Below are positions 7,170 to 17,410 of a DNA stretch of 64,000 bases, piece by piece. The DNA lies in contig JAFTYG010000067.1 in assembly GCA_017461365.1 (NCBI GenBank), positions 85,927 through 149,926 on the forward strand. The letters are read 5' to 3'. Source of the stretch: Clostridia bacterium. GTDB taxonomy: Bacteria > Bacillota > Clostridia > Oscillospirales > CAG-272. Position 1 is the first letter of the stretch. Each line of letters opens with the position of its first letter. Both the position numbers and the translations under genes were made by a program. The notes below the pieces were generated by a model. It was not told where the DNA came from. It saw only the letters and a list, made by a program, of their open reading frames with translations, and searched no databases.

Positions 7170-8378
7170 ATGATAACGAAAAAGATCGATCAGACAGCAA
7201 TAAATACCATCGGTATTTCTCCCGAGACAGTTATTTCTTTCGATCAGGCGAAGGCTTTTTTCCGCTCCCCCGAATATATTGCTTTCCCCGGCTTTTGTGA
7301 TGTGCACGTGCACTTTCGTGAGCCGGGCTTTTCATATAAAGAAACAATAAAGAGCGGAAGCATGGCTGCGGCACACGGCGGATACACTGCAGTTTGCACC
7401 ATGCCAAACCTGAAGCCTGTGCCTGACAATCCCGAGAATTTGAAAATACAGACCGACATAATAGAAAAAGACGCGGTAATAAACGTATATCCTTATGCTT
7501 CGATAACCAAAATGGAAATGGGGCTCGAGCTTGTGGATATGGATGCACTTGCCGATAAAGCAGTAGCCTTCTCGGATGACGGTCGTGGCGTACAGAGCGA
7601 AGATATGATGAGAGAGGCTATGTTGCGCGCCAAGAAGCTCGGAAAGATAATTGCGGCGCACTGCGAGGTCAATTCATTGCTCTTTGGCGGTTATATCCAC
7701 GACGGTGCGTATGCAAGAATTCACGGACATAAGGGAATATGCTCCGAGAGTGAATATGCTCAGATCGCGCGTGACTTAAAGCTTGCCGAGGAAACGGGAT
7801 GCGCGTATCATGTGTGTCACATATCCACAAAGGAAAGCGTTCAGTTTATACGCGAAGCGAAGGCGAGAGGCGTGGACGTTACCTGTGAGACAGGTCCTCA
7901 TTATCTTATTCTTGATGACAGCGATCTGAAGGAAGAGGGAAGGTTTAAAATGAATCCTCCTTTGCGCTCACGTGAAGACAAGGAAGCGCTTATTGAGGGA
8001 ATAGTGGACGGAACTATCGATATGATAGCTACCGACCATGCGCCACACTCGGAAGAGGAAAAGTCTATGGGGCTTGCAAAGAGTCCGTTTGGCATTGTTG
8101 GGCTTGAAACGGCGTTTTCGCTGATGTACACCCACCTTGTGAAAAAGGGTATTATAAGTCTCGAAAAGCTTATCGATCTTATGGCGATAGCACCGAGACG
8201 GAGATTTGGAATACCCCTTGGTAACGATTTTACCGTTTGGAATTTAAATGAGACGGTAAAGGTCGATCCAAATGAATTTTTATCTATGGGTAAAGCTACT
8301 CCTTTTGTCGGAGAAGAGCTTTTTGGAAAATGTATGCTTACAGTTATGGACGGTAAAGTAGTTTACCGCGCAGACTGA
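7170..8378 (+). CDS. pyrC: Dihydroorotase (class I)
   Basis: Closes carbamoyl-aspartate to dihydroorotate, third step of pyrimidine synthesis; zinc enzyme of the amidohydrolase fold. The 402-residue product has the metal motif DVHVHFREPG (His46, His48), FSDDG, TGPHYL and ATDHAPH. The start at 7170 is chosen because AGGAG lies 7 bases upstream; the ORF also reads upstream into pyrR without a ribosome site. The N-terminal 40 residues lack the usual opening strand pattern of dihydroorotases (LIKNGRV and similar) and look divergent, although the distance to the HVH motif is near normal. Confidence 0.93.
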   Translation: MITKKIDQTAINTIGISPETVISFDQAKAFFRSPEYIAFPGFCDVHVHFREPGFSYKETIKSGSMAAAHGGYTAVCTMPNLKPVPDNPENLKIQTDIIEKDAVINVYPYASITKMEMGLELVDMDALADKAVAFSDDGRGVQSEDMMREAMLRAKKLGKIIAAHCEVNSLLFGGYIHDGAYARIHGHKGICSESEYAQIARDLKLAEETGCAYHVCHISTKESVQFIREAKARGVDVTCETGPHYLILDDSDLKEEGRFKMNPPLRSREDKEALIEGIVDGTIDMIATDHAPHSEEEKSMGLAKSPFGIVGLETAFSLMYTHLVKKGIISLEKLIDLMAIAPRRRFGIPLGNDFTVWNLNETVKVDPNEFLSMGKATPFVGEELFGKCMLTVMDGKVVYRAD

Positions 8379-8415
8379 TCAACATAAATGAGTTTATTTT
8401 TTGGAGGAAACAAAA

Positions 8416-11400
8416 ATGGCAAAGAGAAAAGATCTAAAGAAGATTTTGATCATAGGTTCAGGTCCTATTATCATAGGACAGGCAGCGGAATTTGACTATG
8501 CGGGAACGCAGGCGTGTCTCGCGCTTAAGGAAGAGGGCTATGAGGTCGTTCTCGTCAATTCCAATCCTGCTACGATCATGACAGATACAACTATTGCCGA
8601 TAAAGTTTATATGGAGCCTTTGACGCTTGAATATATCGCAAAGATACTCCGATATGAAAGACCTGACGCTATCGTTCCCGGTATTGGCGGACAGACAGGT
8701 CTTAACCTTGCTATGCAGCTTGAAAAGAAGGGAATTTTGAAGGAGTGCCGTGTTGAGCTTCTCGGAACGAGCAGTGAAAGCATCGAGCGCGCCGAGGACA
8801 GAGAGCTTTTCAAAGAGATGTGTCAGTCAATAGGCGAGCCTACCATCCCTTCCGAAATAACGTACAGCCTTGAAGAAGCAAAGGCTGCTGCGGCTAAGAT
8901 CGGCTATCCCGTAGTGCTCCGTCCTGCGTTTACTCTCGGCGGTACAGGCGGCGGATTTGCAAACAATGAAGAAGAGCTTATCGAGATAGGCAGAAATGCA
9001 TTCAAGCTTTCTCCCGTTCATCAGGTGCTTATTGAGAAGAGTGTTAAGGGATATAAGGAGATAGAGTTTGAGGTCATGCGTGACTCCTCCGATAAGGCGA
9101 TCACCATTTGCGGAATGGAGAATATCGATCCTGTTGGCGTTCATACGGGTGACTCCATAGTTGTAGCTCCTATCCTTACGCTTAACGATCACGACCTGAA
9201 GATGCTCAATGATAGCGCTATCCGCATTATAAGAGAGCTGAAGATAGAGGGCGGATGTAACGTACAGTTTGCGCTCCATCCCGAAACGTCCGAATATTAT
9301 CTTATCGAGGTAAATCCCAGAGTTTCGCGTTCTTCTGCTCTTGCTTCTAAGGCAAGTGGATACCCCATAGCGCGTGTTACCGCTAAGATCGCCGTAGGTA
9401 TGACGCTTGACGAGATAGCTATTGCCAACGCAACTGCGGCTGTTGAGCCCAGACTTGATTATATCGTTGCTAAGTTTCCCCGTTTCCCGTTTGATAAGTT
9501 CTCCTCTGCATCAAACGTGCTCGGAACGCAGATGAAGGCTACGGGCGAGGTAATGGGTATAGGCTCTAACCTTGAGGAATGTATGCTCAAATCCGTTCGT
9601 TCTCTTGAGACAGGTGTTTGCCATTTGCATATGCCTAAGTTTGAGAAGATGGATACCGAGGCGTTGAAAGAATATACGCATCAGTTTAAGGATGACAACA
9701 TATTTGCTGTTACCGAGCTTCTCAGACGCGGCGTTTCGGTAGATGAGCTTTATGAGATGACAAAGATAACGCCTTACTTCCTTGAAACTATACTCGGCAT
9801 TGTTAAAATGGAAAGAAAGCTCGCGGAGAACAAGAACGACGTTGAACTGCTCCGCGCAGCGAAGAAGATGGGCTTCTGCGACAAGTTTATCGCAAAGCTC
9901 TGGGGATGCGGTGAGCTTGACGTATGCAAGCTCCGTAAGGATAACGGAATAATACCCGTATTCAGAATGGTAGATACGCTCCATACAGGCGCGTATATTC
10001 CTTATCTGTATTCCTCTTACTCGGGCAAGAACGACTCTATTCTTACCGATAAGAAGAAGATGCTTGTGCTTGGCGCAGGTCCCATCCGTATCGGTCAGGG
10101 TGTTGAATTTGACTATTCTACCGTTCATGCCGTTACCACCATACGCAAGTCGGGATATGAGGCTATAATTATCAACAACAACCCCGAAACCGTATCTACC
10201 GATTACACTACAAGCGACAAGCTTTATTTCGAGCCTCTTACTCCCGAGGACGTAATGAGCATCGTTGATTTCGAGAAGCCCGAGGGAGTTATAGCATCGC
10301 TCGGCGGTCAGACGGCAATCAACCTTGCAGAGCCTCTCATGAAGAGAGGAGTCGAGATAATCGGAACAGATTGCGACGCTATCGAGAGAGCAGAGAACAG
10401 AGACAGCTTTGAAAAGATACTCCATCAGCTCGGAATTCCTCAGCCTGAGGGTAAAGCTGTTACAAATATTGAGGACGGCGTAAAGGCGGCTGAAAAGATC
10501 GGTTATCCTGTACTCGTTCGCCCCAGCTTTGTCCTCGGCGGAAGAGCTATGCAGATAGTCGGAAATGAGGAACAGCTCCGTCAGTACCTCAAGACCGCCG
10601 TTGAGATAGATGAGGACAGACCTGTCCTTGTAGATAAGTACATTATCGGTAAGGAGGTCGAGGTCGACGCCATCTGTGACGGACGCGACGTGTTCGTTCC
10701 CGGTATTATGGAGCTTGTTGAGAGAACAGGAGTTCACTCTGGTGACTCTATAAGTGTATATCCCTCGTTCAGTATTTCCGATAAGGTAAAGGGAGTTATT
10801 CTCGGATACGCTAAGAAGCTCGGACTCGGAATAGGCATCAAGGGCTTGTTCAATATTCAGTTTATTGTCGATAAGGACGAAAAGGTATTTATAATCGAGG
10901 TAAATCCCCGTTCGTCGAGAACCGTTCCTTTCCTTTCTAAGGCGACGGGATACAGCCTTGCGGATATTGCCACCGAGGTAATTCTCGGAAAGAGTCTGAA
11001 GGAGCAGGGAATATTCGACATCTATCCCGAGGAAAAGAAGAGATGGTATGTAAAGGTGCCCGTATTCTCCTACAATAAGATAAGAGGTCTTGACGCTTAT
11101 CTGTCTCCCGAAATGAAGTCGACGGGTGAGGCTATCGGATACGACAATATGCTCAACCGCGCGCTTTACAAGGCGCTTCAGGCTTCGGGTATGCACCTGC
11201 AAAACTACGGAACGGTATTTGTTACCATTGCCGATAAGGATAAGGAGGAGGCGCTTCCTCTCATTCGCCGCTTCTACAATCTCGGATTTAATATCGAGGC
11301 TACCGAGGGAACGGCAAACTTCTTGAAGAGCAACGGTATAAAGACTCATGTACTTGCAAAGATCGAAACGGGCAGCAACGAGATACAGGATTCTATACGT

Positions 11401-11589
11401 CAGGGACACATTGCGTACGTTATAAATACGAGCGATGTTCAGTCTACAAATCAGCTCAGCGACGGAAAGCAGATAAGAGCTTGGGCGATAGAAAGCAACG
11501 TAACGCTCTTCTCCTCGCTTGATACTGTAAGAGTTCTTCTTGACGTTCTTGAAGAAACGACGCTTTGCATTTCTACGATCGACGCATAA
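8416..11589 (+). CDS. carB: Carbamoyl-phosphate synthase large subunit
   Basis: A 1057-residue protein with the two homologous halves of CPSase: each begins with a GxGPIxIGQxxEFDY segment (residues about 13-25 and about 555-567) and contains an ATP-grasp domain (GGTGGGF in the first, GGRAMQIV in the second), ending in the MGS-like allosteric domain that binds UMP or ornithine. It makes carbamoyl phosphate from bicarbonate, ammonia and two ATP. Ammonia normally comes from the glutaminase subunit CarA through a tunnel; carA is absent from this operon and from the window. GGAGGA precedes the ATG at 8416. Confidence 0.97.
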   Translation: MAKRKDLKKILIIGSGPIIIGQAAEFDYAGTQACLALKEEGYEVVLVNSNPATIMTDTTIADKVYMEPLTLEYIAKILRYERPDAIVPGIGGQTGLNLAMQLEKKGILKECRVELLGTSSESIERAEDRELFKEMCQSIGEPTIPSEITYSLEEAKAAAAKIGYPVVLRPAFTLGGTGGGFANNEEELIEIGRNAFKLSPVHQVLIEKSVKGYKEIEFEVMRDSSDKAITICGMENIDPVGVHTGDSIVVAPILTLNDHDLKMLNDSAIRIIRELKIEGGCNVQFALHPETSEYYLIEVNPRVSRSSALASKASGYPIARVTAKIAVGMTLDEIAIANATAAVEPRLDYIVAKFPRFPFDKFSSASNVLGTQMKATGEVMGIGSNLEECMLKSVRSLETGVCHLHMPKFEKMDTEALKEYTHQFKDDNIFAVTELLRRGVSVDELYEMTKITPYFLETILGIVKMERKLAENKNDVELLRAAKKMGFCDKFIAKLWGCGELDVCKLRKDNGIIPVFRMVDTLHTGAYIPYLYSSYSGKNDSILTDKKKMLVLGAGPIRIGQGVEFDYSTVHAVTTIRKSGYEAIIINNNPETVSTDYTTSDKLYFEPLTPEDVMSIVDFEKPEGVIASLGGQTAINLAEPLMKRGVEIIGTDCDAIERAENRDSFEKILHQLGIPQPEGKAVTNIEDGVKAAEKIGYPVLVRPSFVLGGRAMQIVGNEEQLRQYLKTAVEIDEDRPVLVDKYIIGKEVEVDAICDGRDVFVPGIMELVERTGVHSGDSISVYPSFSISDKVKGVILGYAKKLGLGIGIKGLFNIQFIVDKDEKVFIIEVNPRSSRTVPFLSKATGYSLADIATEVILGKSLKEQGIFDIYPEEKKRWYVKVPVFSYNKIRGLDAYLSPEMKSTGEAIGYDNMLNRALYKALQASGMHLQNYGTVFVTIADKDKEEALPLIRRFYNLGFNIEATEGTANFLKSNGIKTHVLAKIETGSNEIQDSIRQGHIAYVINTSDVQSTNQLSDGKQIRAWAIESNVTLFSSLDTVRVLLDVLEETTLCISTIDA

Positions 11590-11605
11590 GATAACGGAGT
11601 GAAAA

Positions 11606-12340
11606 ATGAAGCAAGGACTTTTTAAAATAACAGAAAACGTCCCGCTTACCGAAAACGTGATGCGTATGAGGCTTGAGGGTGATACTTCGGCTATAAGCGC
11701 ATCGGGACAGTTTATAAATATCAAGCTCGACGGACTTTACCTCCGCCGTCCCATATCGGTCTATGATTGCGATGACAAGGCGGTTACTATCATATATAAG
11801 GTGGTAGGTAAGGGAACAGAGCAGATGAAAAAAATGACCGAGGGGACACTTGACGTCCTCACAGGTCTCGGAAACGGATACGATCTGTCGGTAGCAGGGG
11901 ACAAGCCCCTGCTCATCGGCGGAGGTGTTGGTGTTCCGCCCATGTATTTGCTTGCAAAAATGCTCGTCGCTATGGGAAAGCAGGTATCGGTGATACTCGG
12001 TTTCAATACAAAGAACGAGGTCTTTTGCGAGGAGGATTTTAAGGCTCTCGGATGCAACGTCACGGTAGCTACGGCTGACGGCTCATACGGAGTAAAGGGC
12101 TTTGTTACCGATGCGATGAAGGATATGGATTACAGTTATTTTTATACCTGCGGTCCTGAGCCCATGCTGAAGGCTGTGTACAACACAAGTAAGACAAGCG
12201 GACAGTTCAGCTTTGAAGAAAGAATGGGATGTGGCTTTGGCGCTTGTATGGGATGCTCCTGCAAAACTCTTTACGGCAACAAGCGAATTTGTAAGGACGG
12301 TCCTGTTCTTGTAAAGGAGGAGATAATATGGGAAAAATGA
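11606..12340 (+). CDS. pyrK: Dihydroorotate dehydrogenase B, electron-transfer subunit
   Basis: A 244-residue FAD and [2Fe-2S] protein: FAD-binding LRRPISVYD (residues 46-54), NAD-site GGGVGVPPM (105-113) and the cluster cysteines Cys209, Cys214, Cys217 and Cys229 in the PyrK spacing C-x4-C-x2-C-x11-C. It passes electrons from dihydroorotate through PyrD to NAD. Its end overlaps the start of pyrD by 13 bases, so the two subunits are translationally coupled. Confidence 0.96.
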   Translation: MKQGLFKITENVPLTENVMRMRLEGDTSAISASGQFINIKLDGLYLRRPISVYDCDDKAVTIIYKVVGKGTEQMKKMTEGTLDVLTGLGNGYDLSVAGDKPLLIGGGVGVPPMYLLAKMLVAMGKQVSVILGFNTKNEVFCEEDFKALGCNVTVATADGSYGVKGFVTDAMKDMDYSYFYTCGPEPMLKAVYNTSKTSGQFSFEERMGCGFGACMGCSCKTLYGNKRICKDGPVLVKEEIIWEK

Positions 12341-13239
12341 GTGTTACACTGTGTGGAATAGAGCTTGACAATCCCGTTATCCCCGCAAGCGGTACGTTTG
12401 GATACGGATATGAATTTGCAGAGCTTTATGACATAAACATACTCGGAACGTTTTCCTTTAAGGGAACAACGAAAGATCCCCGATTTGGAAACCCCACGCC
12501 GAGAATTGCTGAATGTTATTCGGGTATGATAAATGCCGTCGGACTTCAAAATCCCGGTGTTGATAAGGTTATCTCAGAGGAGCTTCCAAAGCTTTCTAAG
12601 TGCTTTAGTAAAAAGGTTATGGCGAATGTCAGCGGCTTTTCTGTTGAGGATTACGCTTATACCTGCGAGCGTCTTGATCCGTGTGAACAGGTTGGTTGGC
12701 TTGAGGTAAACGTAAGCTGTCCAAACGTACACGGCGGCGGAATGAGCTTCGGCACGTCTCCCGAGGCGGCGGCTGAGGTTGTAAGAGCGGTAAAGAAGGT
12801 CACAACAAAGCCCGTGATAGTCAAGCTTTCTCCTAACGTTACCGACATCGTAAGCATTGCCAGGGCTTGCGAGGATGCGGGAGCGGACGGAATAAGCCTT
12901 ATAAACACGATGCTCGGAATGAGAATAGATCTTCGCAGACGCACTCCAGTTATCGCAAACAAAATGGGTGGATTTTCGGGCCCTGCCATTTTCCCCGTGG
13001 CGGTGAGAATGGTATATCAGGTAGCTAATGCCGTGAAAATTCCCGTTGTGGGAATGGGCGGTGTTTCGAGCGCCGAGGACGTTATCGAAATGATGATGGC
13101 GGGCGCTACGGCGGTAGAGGTAGGCGCGGCAAATCTTGTTGATCCCTTTGCTTGCAAGACTATCGTTGAGGAGCTTCCCGCGGTGATGGATAAATACGGA
13201 ATAAACGATCTGTCGGAGATAATAGGAGTTGTAAAATGA
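12328..13239 (+). CDS. pyrD: Dihydroorotate dehydrogenase B, catalytic subunit
   Basis: A 303-residue FMN enzyme of the class 1B type that oxidises dihydroorotate to orotate with NAD through PyrK. Class 1 enzymes use a catalytic cysteine, seen here as Cys131 in NVSCPN; FMN-binding segments ASGTFGYG, KLSPNVTD and GMGGVSSAEDV are present. A ribosome site (AAAGGAGG) lies inside the end of pyrK. It overlaps the next gene by four bases (ATGA). Confidence 0.97.
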   Translation: MGKMSVTLCGIELDNPVIPASGTFGYGYEFAELYDINILGTFSFKGTTKDPRFGNPTPRIAECYSGMINAVGLQNPGVDKVISEELPKLSKCFSKKVMANVSGFSVEDYAYTCERLDPCEQVGWLEVNVSCPNVHGGGMSFGTSPEAAAEVVRAVKKVTTKPVIVKLSPNVTDIVSIARACEDAGADGISLINTMLGMRIDLRRRTPVIANKMGGFSGPAIFPVAVRMVYQVANAVKIPVVGMGGVSSAEDVIEMMMAGATAVEVGAANLVDPFACKTIVEELPAVMDKYGINDLSEIIGVVK

Positions 13240-14036
13240 GATTTGAAAGAGTAATGCTCGATGATGAGGGCGCATATATAGATGCCTATATCGCAGATCC
13301 GACACCAAAATTTACACGAAAAGCTATTCTTGTTATTCCCGGTGGAGGCTACGGCAAGGTTTGCTCGGACAGAGAAGGCGAGCCGATAGCTCATGCATTT
13401 ATACCCTACGGATACAATGCCTTTGTATTGAACTATTATGTAGATAAGCAGAAGCCCTTTCCTATTCAGCTTATTCAAGCGACTAAGGCGATAAAGTATA
13501 TAAAGGATAATGCCGAAGCGCTCGGAATCGATCCTGAGGAGCTGTACGTAGTCGGATTTTCGGCAGGCGGTCACCTTGCCGCTTGCACGGGTATATTATG
13601 GAAGATCCCCGAGCTCTACGAGGCGAGTGATATGCCTTACGGTTACTGCAAGCCGAAGGGAATTATGCTTATATATCCTGTTGTAAACGATCATGCAGGC
13701 TCCTTCCGTAAGCTTCTTTGTGCAGAAGAGCCGACAGAGGAGATGCTCGAAAAGGTGTTTGTTGACAGACACGTGGATGCCGACAGCGCGCCTGCGTTTA
13801 TAATGCATACCTCAAACGATGAGATAGTGGACGTAAGAAATTCGCTGACACTTGCGGTGGCGTATAAGGCGGCGGGCTTGCAGTTTGAAATGCATATCTA
13901 TCCCGATGCTCCCCACGGCGGGGCGCTCGGAAACAAGATAACGTCAAACGGTAGAGCGAAGCATGAAAATCCCTCTATTGCCGAATGGGTGCGTTTGGCG
14001 GCTGTATGGGCAGAAAATCTGCCTGAAAATGAGTAA
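13236..14036 (+). CDS. Alpha/beta hydrolase (acetyl-esterase-like) inside the pyr operon
   Basis: A 266-residue enzyme with an oxyanion-hole segment PGGGY (35-39), the nucleophile elbow GFSAGGH (Ser109), a likely acid in SNDEIVD (Asp195 or Asp199) and catalytic His227 in APHGG. This pattern matches the BD-FAE/carbohydrate-esterase-like branch. It starts within the last codon of pyrD (ATGA overlap) and is followed after 25 bases by pyrF, so it is made with the pathway enzymes. No pyrimidine reaction needs a serine esterase. It could remove acyl groups from sugars or damaged metabolites, or be a passenger gene. Substrate unknown. Confidence 0.88.
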   Translation: MRFERVMLDDEGAYIDAYIADPTPKFTRKAILVIPGGGYGKVCSDREGEPIAHAFIPYGYNAFVLNYYVDKQKPFPIQLIQATKAIKYIKDNAEALGIDPEELYVVGFSAGGHLAACTGILWKIPELYEASDMPYGYCKPKGIMLIYPVVNDHAGSFRKLLCAEEPTEEMLEKVFVDRHVDADSAPAFIMHTSNDEIVDVRNSLTLAVAYKAAGLQFEMHIYPDAPHGGALGNKITSNGRAKHENPSIAEWVRLAAVWAENLPENE

Positions 14037-14061
14037 ATAATTTTGATAAGGAGATATAAAA

Positions 14062-14760
14062 ATGGGAAAAGACGTTATTATCGCCTGTGATTTTGACAGC
14101 GCGGAAAAGACTTTTGCCTTTCTTGACAAGTTTACGGGAAGAAAGCCCTTTGTCAAGATCGGAATGGAGCTTTATTATGCGGAAGGTCCTTCCATAGTAC
14201 GGGAGATCAAGAAGAGAGGACATAAGATATTCCTTGACCTGAAGCTTCACGATATTCCCAACACGGTAAAGAAATCCATGGCTGTACTTTCAAGACTGGA
14301 TGTCGACATGACAAATCTTCATGCGGCAGGTACGGTAAGAATGATGGAGGCGGCTATTGAAGGTCTTACAAGACCTGACGGAACAAGACCTCTGCTCATC
14401 GCTGTAACACAGCTTACGTCTACCGATCAGGAGAGTATGGAAAAGGATCTTCATATCGAGAAGCCTATTGCGGACGTTGTTATGCACTATGCTAATAATG
14501 CAAAGATAGCGGGACTTGACGGTGTTGTTTGCTCCCCCCTTGAGGCAGGCAAGGTACACGAGACTTGTGGAGAGAAGTTCTTGACAGTAACTCCCGGCGT
14601 AAGATTTGCCGATGGTGACATAGGCGACCAGAAGAGAGTTATGACTCCCGCAGAGGCAAAGAAGATCGGCTCGGATTATATCGTTGTAGGCAGACCTATC
14701 ACTGCTGCTGAAGATCCCGTTGCGGCATACGAGAGATGCGTAGCTGAATTCGTTGGATGA
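14062..14760 (+). CDS. pyrF: Orotidine-5'-phosphate decarboxylase
   Basis: A 232-residue TIM barrel that makes UMP from OMP. It begins DVIIACDF, carries the catalytic tetrad motif [10 protein letters not shown] (Asp59, Lys61, Asp64) and the phosphate-binding VVGRPIT near the C-terminus. The length suits the short type I family. AAGGAGA lies upstream of the ATG. It overlaps the following HAD gene by four bases. Confidence 0.97.
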   Translation: MGKDVIIACDFDSAEKTFAFLDKFTGRKPFVKIGMELYYAEGPSIVREIKKRGHKIFLDLKLHDIPNTVKKSMAVLSRLDVDMTNLHAAGTVRMMEAAIEGLTRPDGTRPLLIAVTQLTSTDQESMEKDLHIEKPIADVVMHYANNAKIAGLDGVVCSPLEAGKVHETCGEKFLTVTPGVRFADGDIGDQKRVMTPAEAKKIGSDYIVVGRPITAAEDPVAAYERCVAEFVG

Positions 14761-15404
14761 GAAAATATCTGCTTTTCGATCTTGACGGAACTCTTACAGA
14801 TCCCGAGATAGGAATAACGAATTCTGTTTTATACGCTTTGCGTAAGTTGGGCATAGAAGAGAATGACAGAACAAAGTTGCGGTCGTTTATAGGACCTCCT
14901 CTGTACGACAGCTTCAGAGAAAAATACGGGCTGTCTGATTCTGATGCGAAGCTTGCAATAACGTATTACAGAGAATATTTCGCGCCTAAGGGAATATATG
15001 AGAATACGGTCTATGACGGCATATATTCTATGCTTGAAGCATTGAAAAAAGGCGGGAAAACGCTTATACTTGCGACATCCAAGCCCGAGCCGTTTGCAAA
15101 TAAGATACTTTGCCATTTCTCACTCGACAAATTTTTCGATAAAGTATATGGCGCTACGATGGACGAAAAACGGAACAAAAAGGAAGACGTTATCGCGTTT
15201 GCCTTGGATGATTTCGGAATATGTCCCGAGGAAGCCGTCATGGTTGGCGACAGGATATACGATATTGAGGGCGGTCATAAGTACGGACTTGTATCAGTCG
15301 GAGTCCTTTACGGATACGGTGACAAAGAAGAAATGGTTTTGGCGCGGGCTGACAAAACAGCGGCAGACGTTTATGAACTTAAAAAAATTTTAGAAGAAAT
15401 ATAG
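14757..15404 (+). CDS. HAD-superfamily phosphatase inside the pyr operon
   Basis: A 215-residue HAD hydrolase: motif [10 protein letters not shown] (Asp8 nucleophile, Asp10), motif II LATSKPE, motif III Lys in the KRNKKEDV region and motif [14 protein letters not shown]. The cap segment [10 protein letters not shown] is typical of the phosphoglycolate phosphatase / 5'-nucleotidase branch. The ATGA overlap with pyrF couples it to the enzyme that makes UMP. A role in dephosphorylating a pyrimidine nucleotide, or in removing a side product, is possible but is inferred only from context. Confidence 0.87.
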   Translation: MRKYLLFDLDGTLTDPEIGITNSVLYALRKLGIEENDRTKLRSFIGPPLYDSFREKYGLSDSDAKLAITYYREYFAPKGIYENTVYDGIYSMLEALKKGGKTLILATSKPEPFANKILCHFSLDKFFDKVYGATMDEKRNKKEDVIAFALDDFGICPEEAVMVGDRIYDIEGGHKYGLVSVGVLYGYGDKEEMVLARADKTAADVYELKKILEEI

Positions 15405-15414
15405 GAGATGAATT

Positions 15415-16056
15415 ATGTATAACGAAACAGAAAAGCTGATTGCAAAGGATCTTTTATCGATTAAGGCTGTATTTTTCAGACCTGAAGAGCCCTTTACGTG
15501 GGCAAGCGGCATAAAGAGCCCCGTTTACTGTGACAACAGACTCACTCTTACCGCTCCCGCTGTAAGAAATGACGTAGAAAAAGGACTTGCCGATCTTATC
15601 AAGACGTATTTTCCCACCGCAGAGGTTCTTATGGGTACGTCTACGGCAGGTATCGCACACGCGGCTATAACCGCCCATCTTCTTGATATGCCTATGGGTT
15701 ACGTTCGTTCGGGTGCAAAGGATCACGGCAGACAGAACCAGATCGAGGGTAAGCTCGAGAAAGGTCAGAAGGTCGTTGTAGTTGAGGATCTTATATCCAC
15801 GGGCGGAAGTGTTATCGAGGTGGTAAACGTTCTTCGTGAGGCAGGCGCTGATGTTCTCGGCGTTGTCAGCATCTTTACCTACGGAATGAAGAAAGGACTT
15901 GACCGTCTTGCAGAGGCTAATGTTATAAACTACTCTCTGACAAACTTTGACGTTATCGCAGAGGTAGCGGCAGAGGAGAAGTATATCCGTCAGGAGGATG
16001 TAAAGAGACTTATTGCGTTCCGTAATAATCCTTCGGATGAGAGTTGGATAGGCTGA
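15415..16056 (+). CDS. pyrE: Orotate phosphoribosyltransferase
   Basis: A 213-residue type I phosphoribosyltransferase joining orotate and PRPP to OMP. The PRPP-binding motif [12 protein letters not shown] is at 121-132, and the flexible catalytic loop ([12 protein letters not shown]) at about 101-112. GGAGATG precedes the ATG. Lies 10 bases after the HAD gene and 14 before pyrB. Confidence 0.97.
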   Translation: MYNETEKLIAKDLLSIKAVFFRPEEPFTWASGIKSPVYCDNRLTLTAPAVRNDVEKGLADLIKTYFPTAEVLMGTSTAGIAHAAITAHLLDMPMGYVRSGAKDHGRQNQIEGKLEKGQKVVVVEDLISTGGSVIEVVNVLREAGADVLGVVSIFTYGMKKGLDRLAEANVINYSLTNFDVIAEVAAEEKYIRQEDVKRLIAFRNNPSDESWIG

Positions 16057-16070
16057 TCGGAGGCAAAACA

Positions 16071-16997
16071 ATGAAAAGAAGTCTCATTGATATTTTGGAT
16101 TTTTCGGTTGAAGAGATTGACGAGCTTTTAGCTACGGCAAAGGATATGATCGCTGATCCCGACAAGTATGCAGAGTGCTGCAAAAGAAAAAAGCTTGCTA
16201 CGCTTTTCTTTGAGCCCTCTACAAGAACCCGTTTGAGCTTCGAGGCAGCTATGCTTGAGTTGGGTGGAAGTGTTATAGGCTTTTCTGATGCGGCAAATAC
16301 GTCCTCGTCTAAGGGTGAGAGCGTTTCTGATACCGCAAAAGTTATTAGCTGTTATGCCGACATAATCGCAATGCGTCATCCCAAGGAGGGCGCGCCGCTC
16401 GTTGCGGCAAATGCTGCGTCAATTCCCGTTATCAATGCGGGAGACGGCGGACATAACCATCCTACGCAGACTCTTGCAGATCTTCTTACCATTGATCGCG
16501 AAAAGGGAAGAATAGATAATTTTACCATAGGCTTTTGCGGAGACCTCAAATTCGGACGTACGGTACATTCGCTTATAAGCGCGCTGTCGCGTTACGAGAA
16601 CGTTAAGGTCATTCTCATATCGCCTCATGAGCTCAAGCTTCCAAGCTACGTTAAGAAAGACATACTTGACAAAAACAATATCGAGTACGTTGAGACTACC
16701 GATCTTGAAGCTGTAATGCCCGAGCTTGACGTGCTCTATATGACGCGTGTGCAAAAGGAAAGATTTTTCAACGAGGAGGATTACCTCCGCTTGAAGGACA
16801 GCTACATCCTTACGCCTCAGAAGCTGTCAAATGCAAAATCCGATCTTTGCATAATGCACCCCCTGCCAAGAGTAAACGAGATCAGCGTCGCTATCGACGA
16901 CGATCCGAGAGCTTGTTATTTCAAGCAGGTATATAACGCAAAGATAATGCGTAAGGCGCTTATTTTGAAGCTCTTAAAGGAGGCAGGAAGCATATGA
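16071..16997 (+). CDS. pyrB: Aspartate carbamoyltransferase, catalytic subunit
   Basis: A 308-residue ATCase catalytic chain with the carbamoyl-phosphate site FEPSTRTR (47-54), [12 protein letters not shown] (about 124-135) and the MHPLPR segment near the end. The start at 16071 follows CGGAGGC; the longer in-frame reading lies in pyrE. Makes carbamoyl-aspartate. It overlaps pyrI by four bases, so catalytic and regulatory chains are made together. Confidence 0.97.
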   Translation: MKRSLIDILDFSVEEIDELLATAKDMIADPDKYAECCKRKKLATLFFEPSTRTRLSFEAAMLELGGSVIGFSDAANTSSSKGESVSDTAKVISCYADIIAMRHPKEGAPLVAANAASIPVINAGDGGHNHPTQTLADLLTIDREKGRIDNFTIGFCGDLKFGRTVHSLISALSRYENVKVILISPHELKLPSYVKKDILDKNNIEYVETTDLEAVMPELDVLYMTRVQKERFFNEEDYLRLKDSYILTPQKLSNAKSDLCIMHPLPRVNEISVAIDDDPRACYFKQVYNAKIMRKALILKLLKEAGSI

Positions 16998-17410
16998 ATA
17001 TCGATTCCATTCAAAACGGATTTGTTATCGACCACATTCCCGCAGGAAAGGGAATGACTCTTTATGATCTTCTCGGTCTTGACGAGCTCGATTGTTCCAT
17101 AGCTCTCATAAAGAACGTAGGAAGCGAAAAACTCGGTAAAAAGGACATAATAAAGATCGATGCGGCTATCGAGATCAATTTCGATATAATCGGCTTTATC
17201 GCGCCCGAGGTTACGGTAAACATAATCAATGACGGTAAGATAGTTGAAAAGAAAAAAATGGAGCTTCCTCTTGAGCTCACGGGTGTTATAAGCTGCAAAA
17301 ATCCACGTTGCATAACGTCAACCGAGCAGGAGCTTGTTCACAGATTTAAGCTTACTGACAAGGAAAACAGAGTGTACCGTTGTATTTATTGCGAAACAAA
17401 AGCAAACTGA
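16994..17410 (+). CDS. pyrI: Aspartate carbamoyltransferase, regulatory subunit
   Basis: A 138-residue regulatory chain. The C-terminal zinc domain has Cys101, Cys106, Cys130 and Cys133, the same spacing as the four zinc cysteines of the E. coli chain. The N-terminal domain should bind CTP/ATP and give feedback control of PyrB. Bacilli lack pyrI; it is known in Clostridia. It is the last gene of the operon and is followed at once by a strong terminator. Confidence 0.96.
   Translation: MNIDSIQNGFVIDHIPAGKGMTLYDLLGLDELDCSIALIKNVGSEKLGKKDIIKIDAAIEINFDIIGFIAPEVTVNIINDGKIVEKKKMELPLELTGVISCKNPRCITSTEQELVHRFKLTDKENRVYRCIYCETKAN

Noticed and set aside
9511-11724. Open frame of 737 codons on the minus strand opposite carB
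   Set aside because: It lies within a fully convincing carB on the other strand, has no ribosome site and no recognisable domain; codon bias of carB keeps the antisense frame open.
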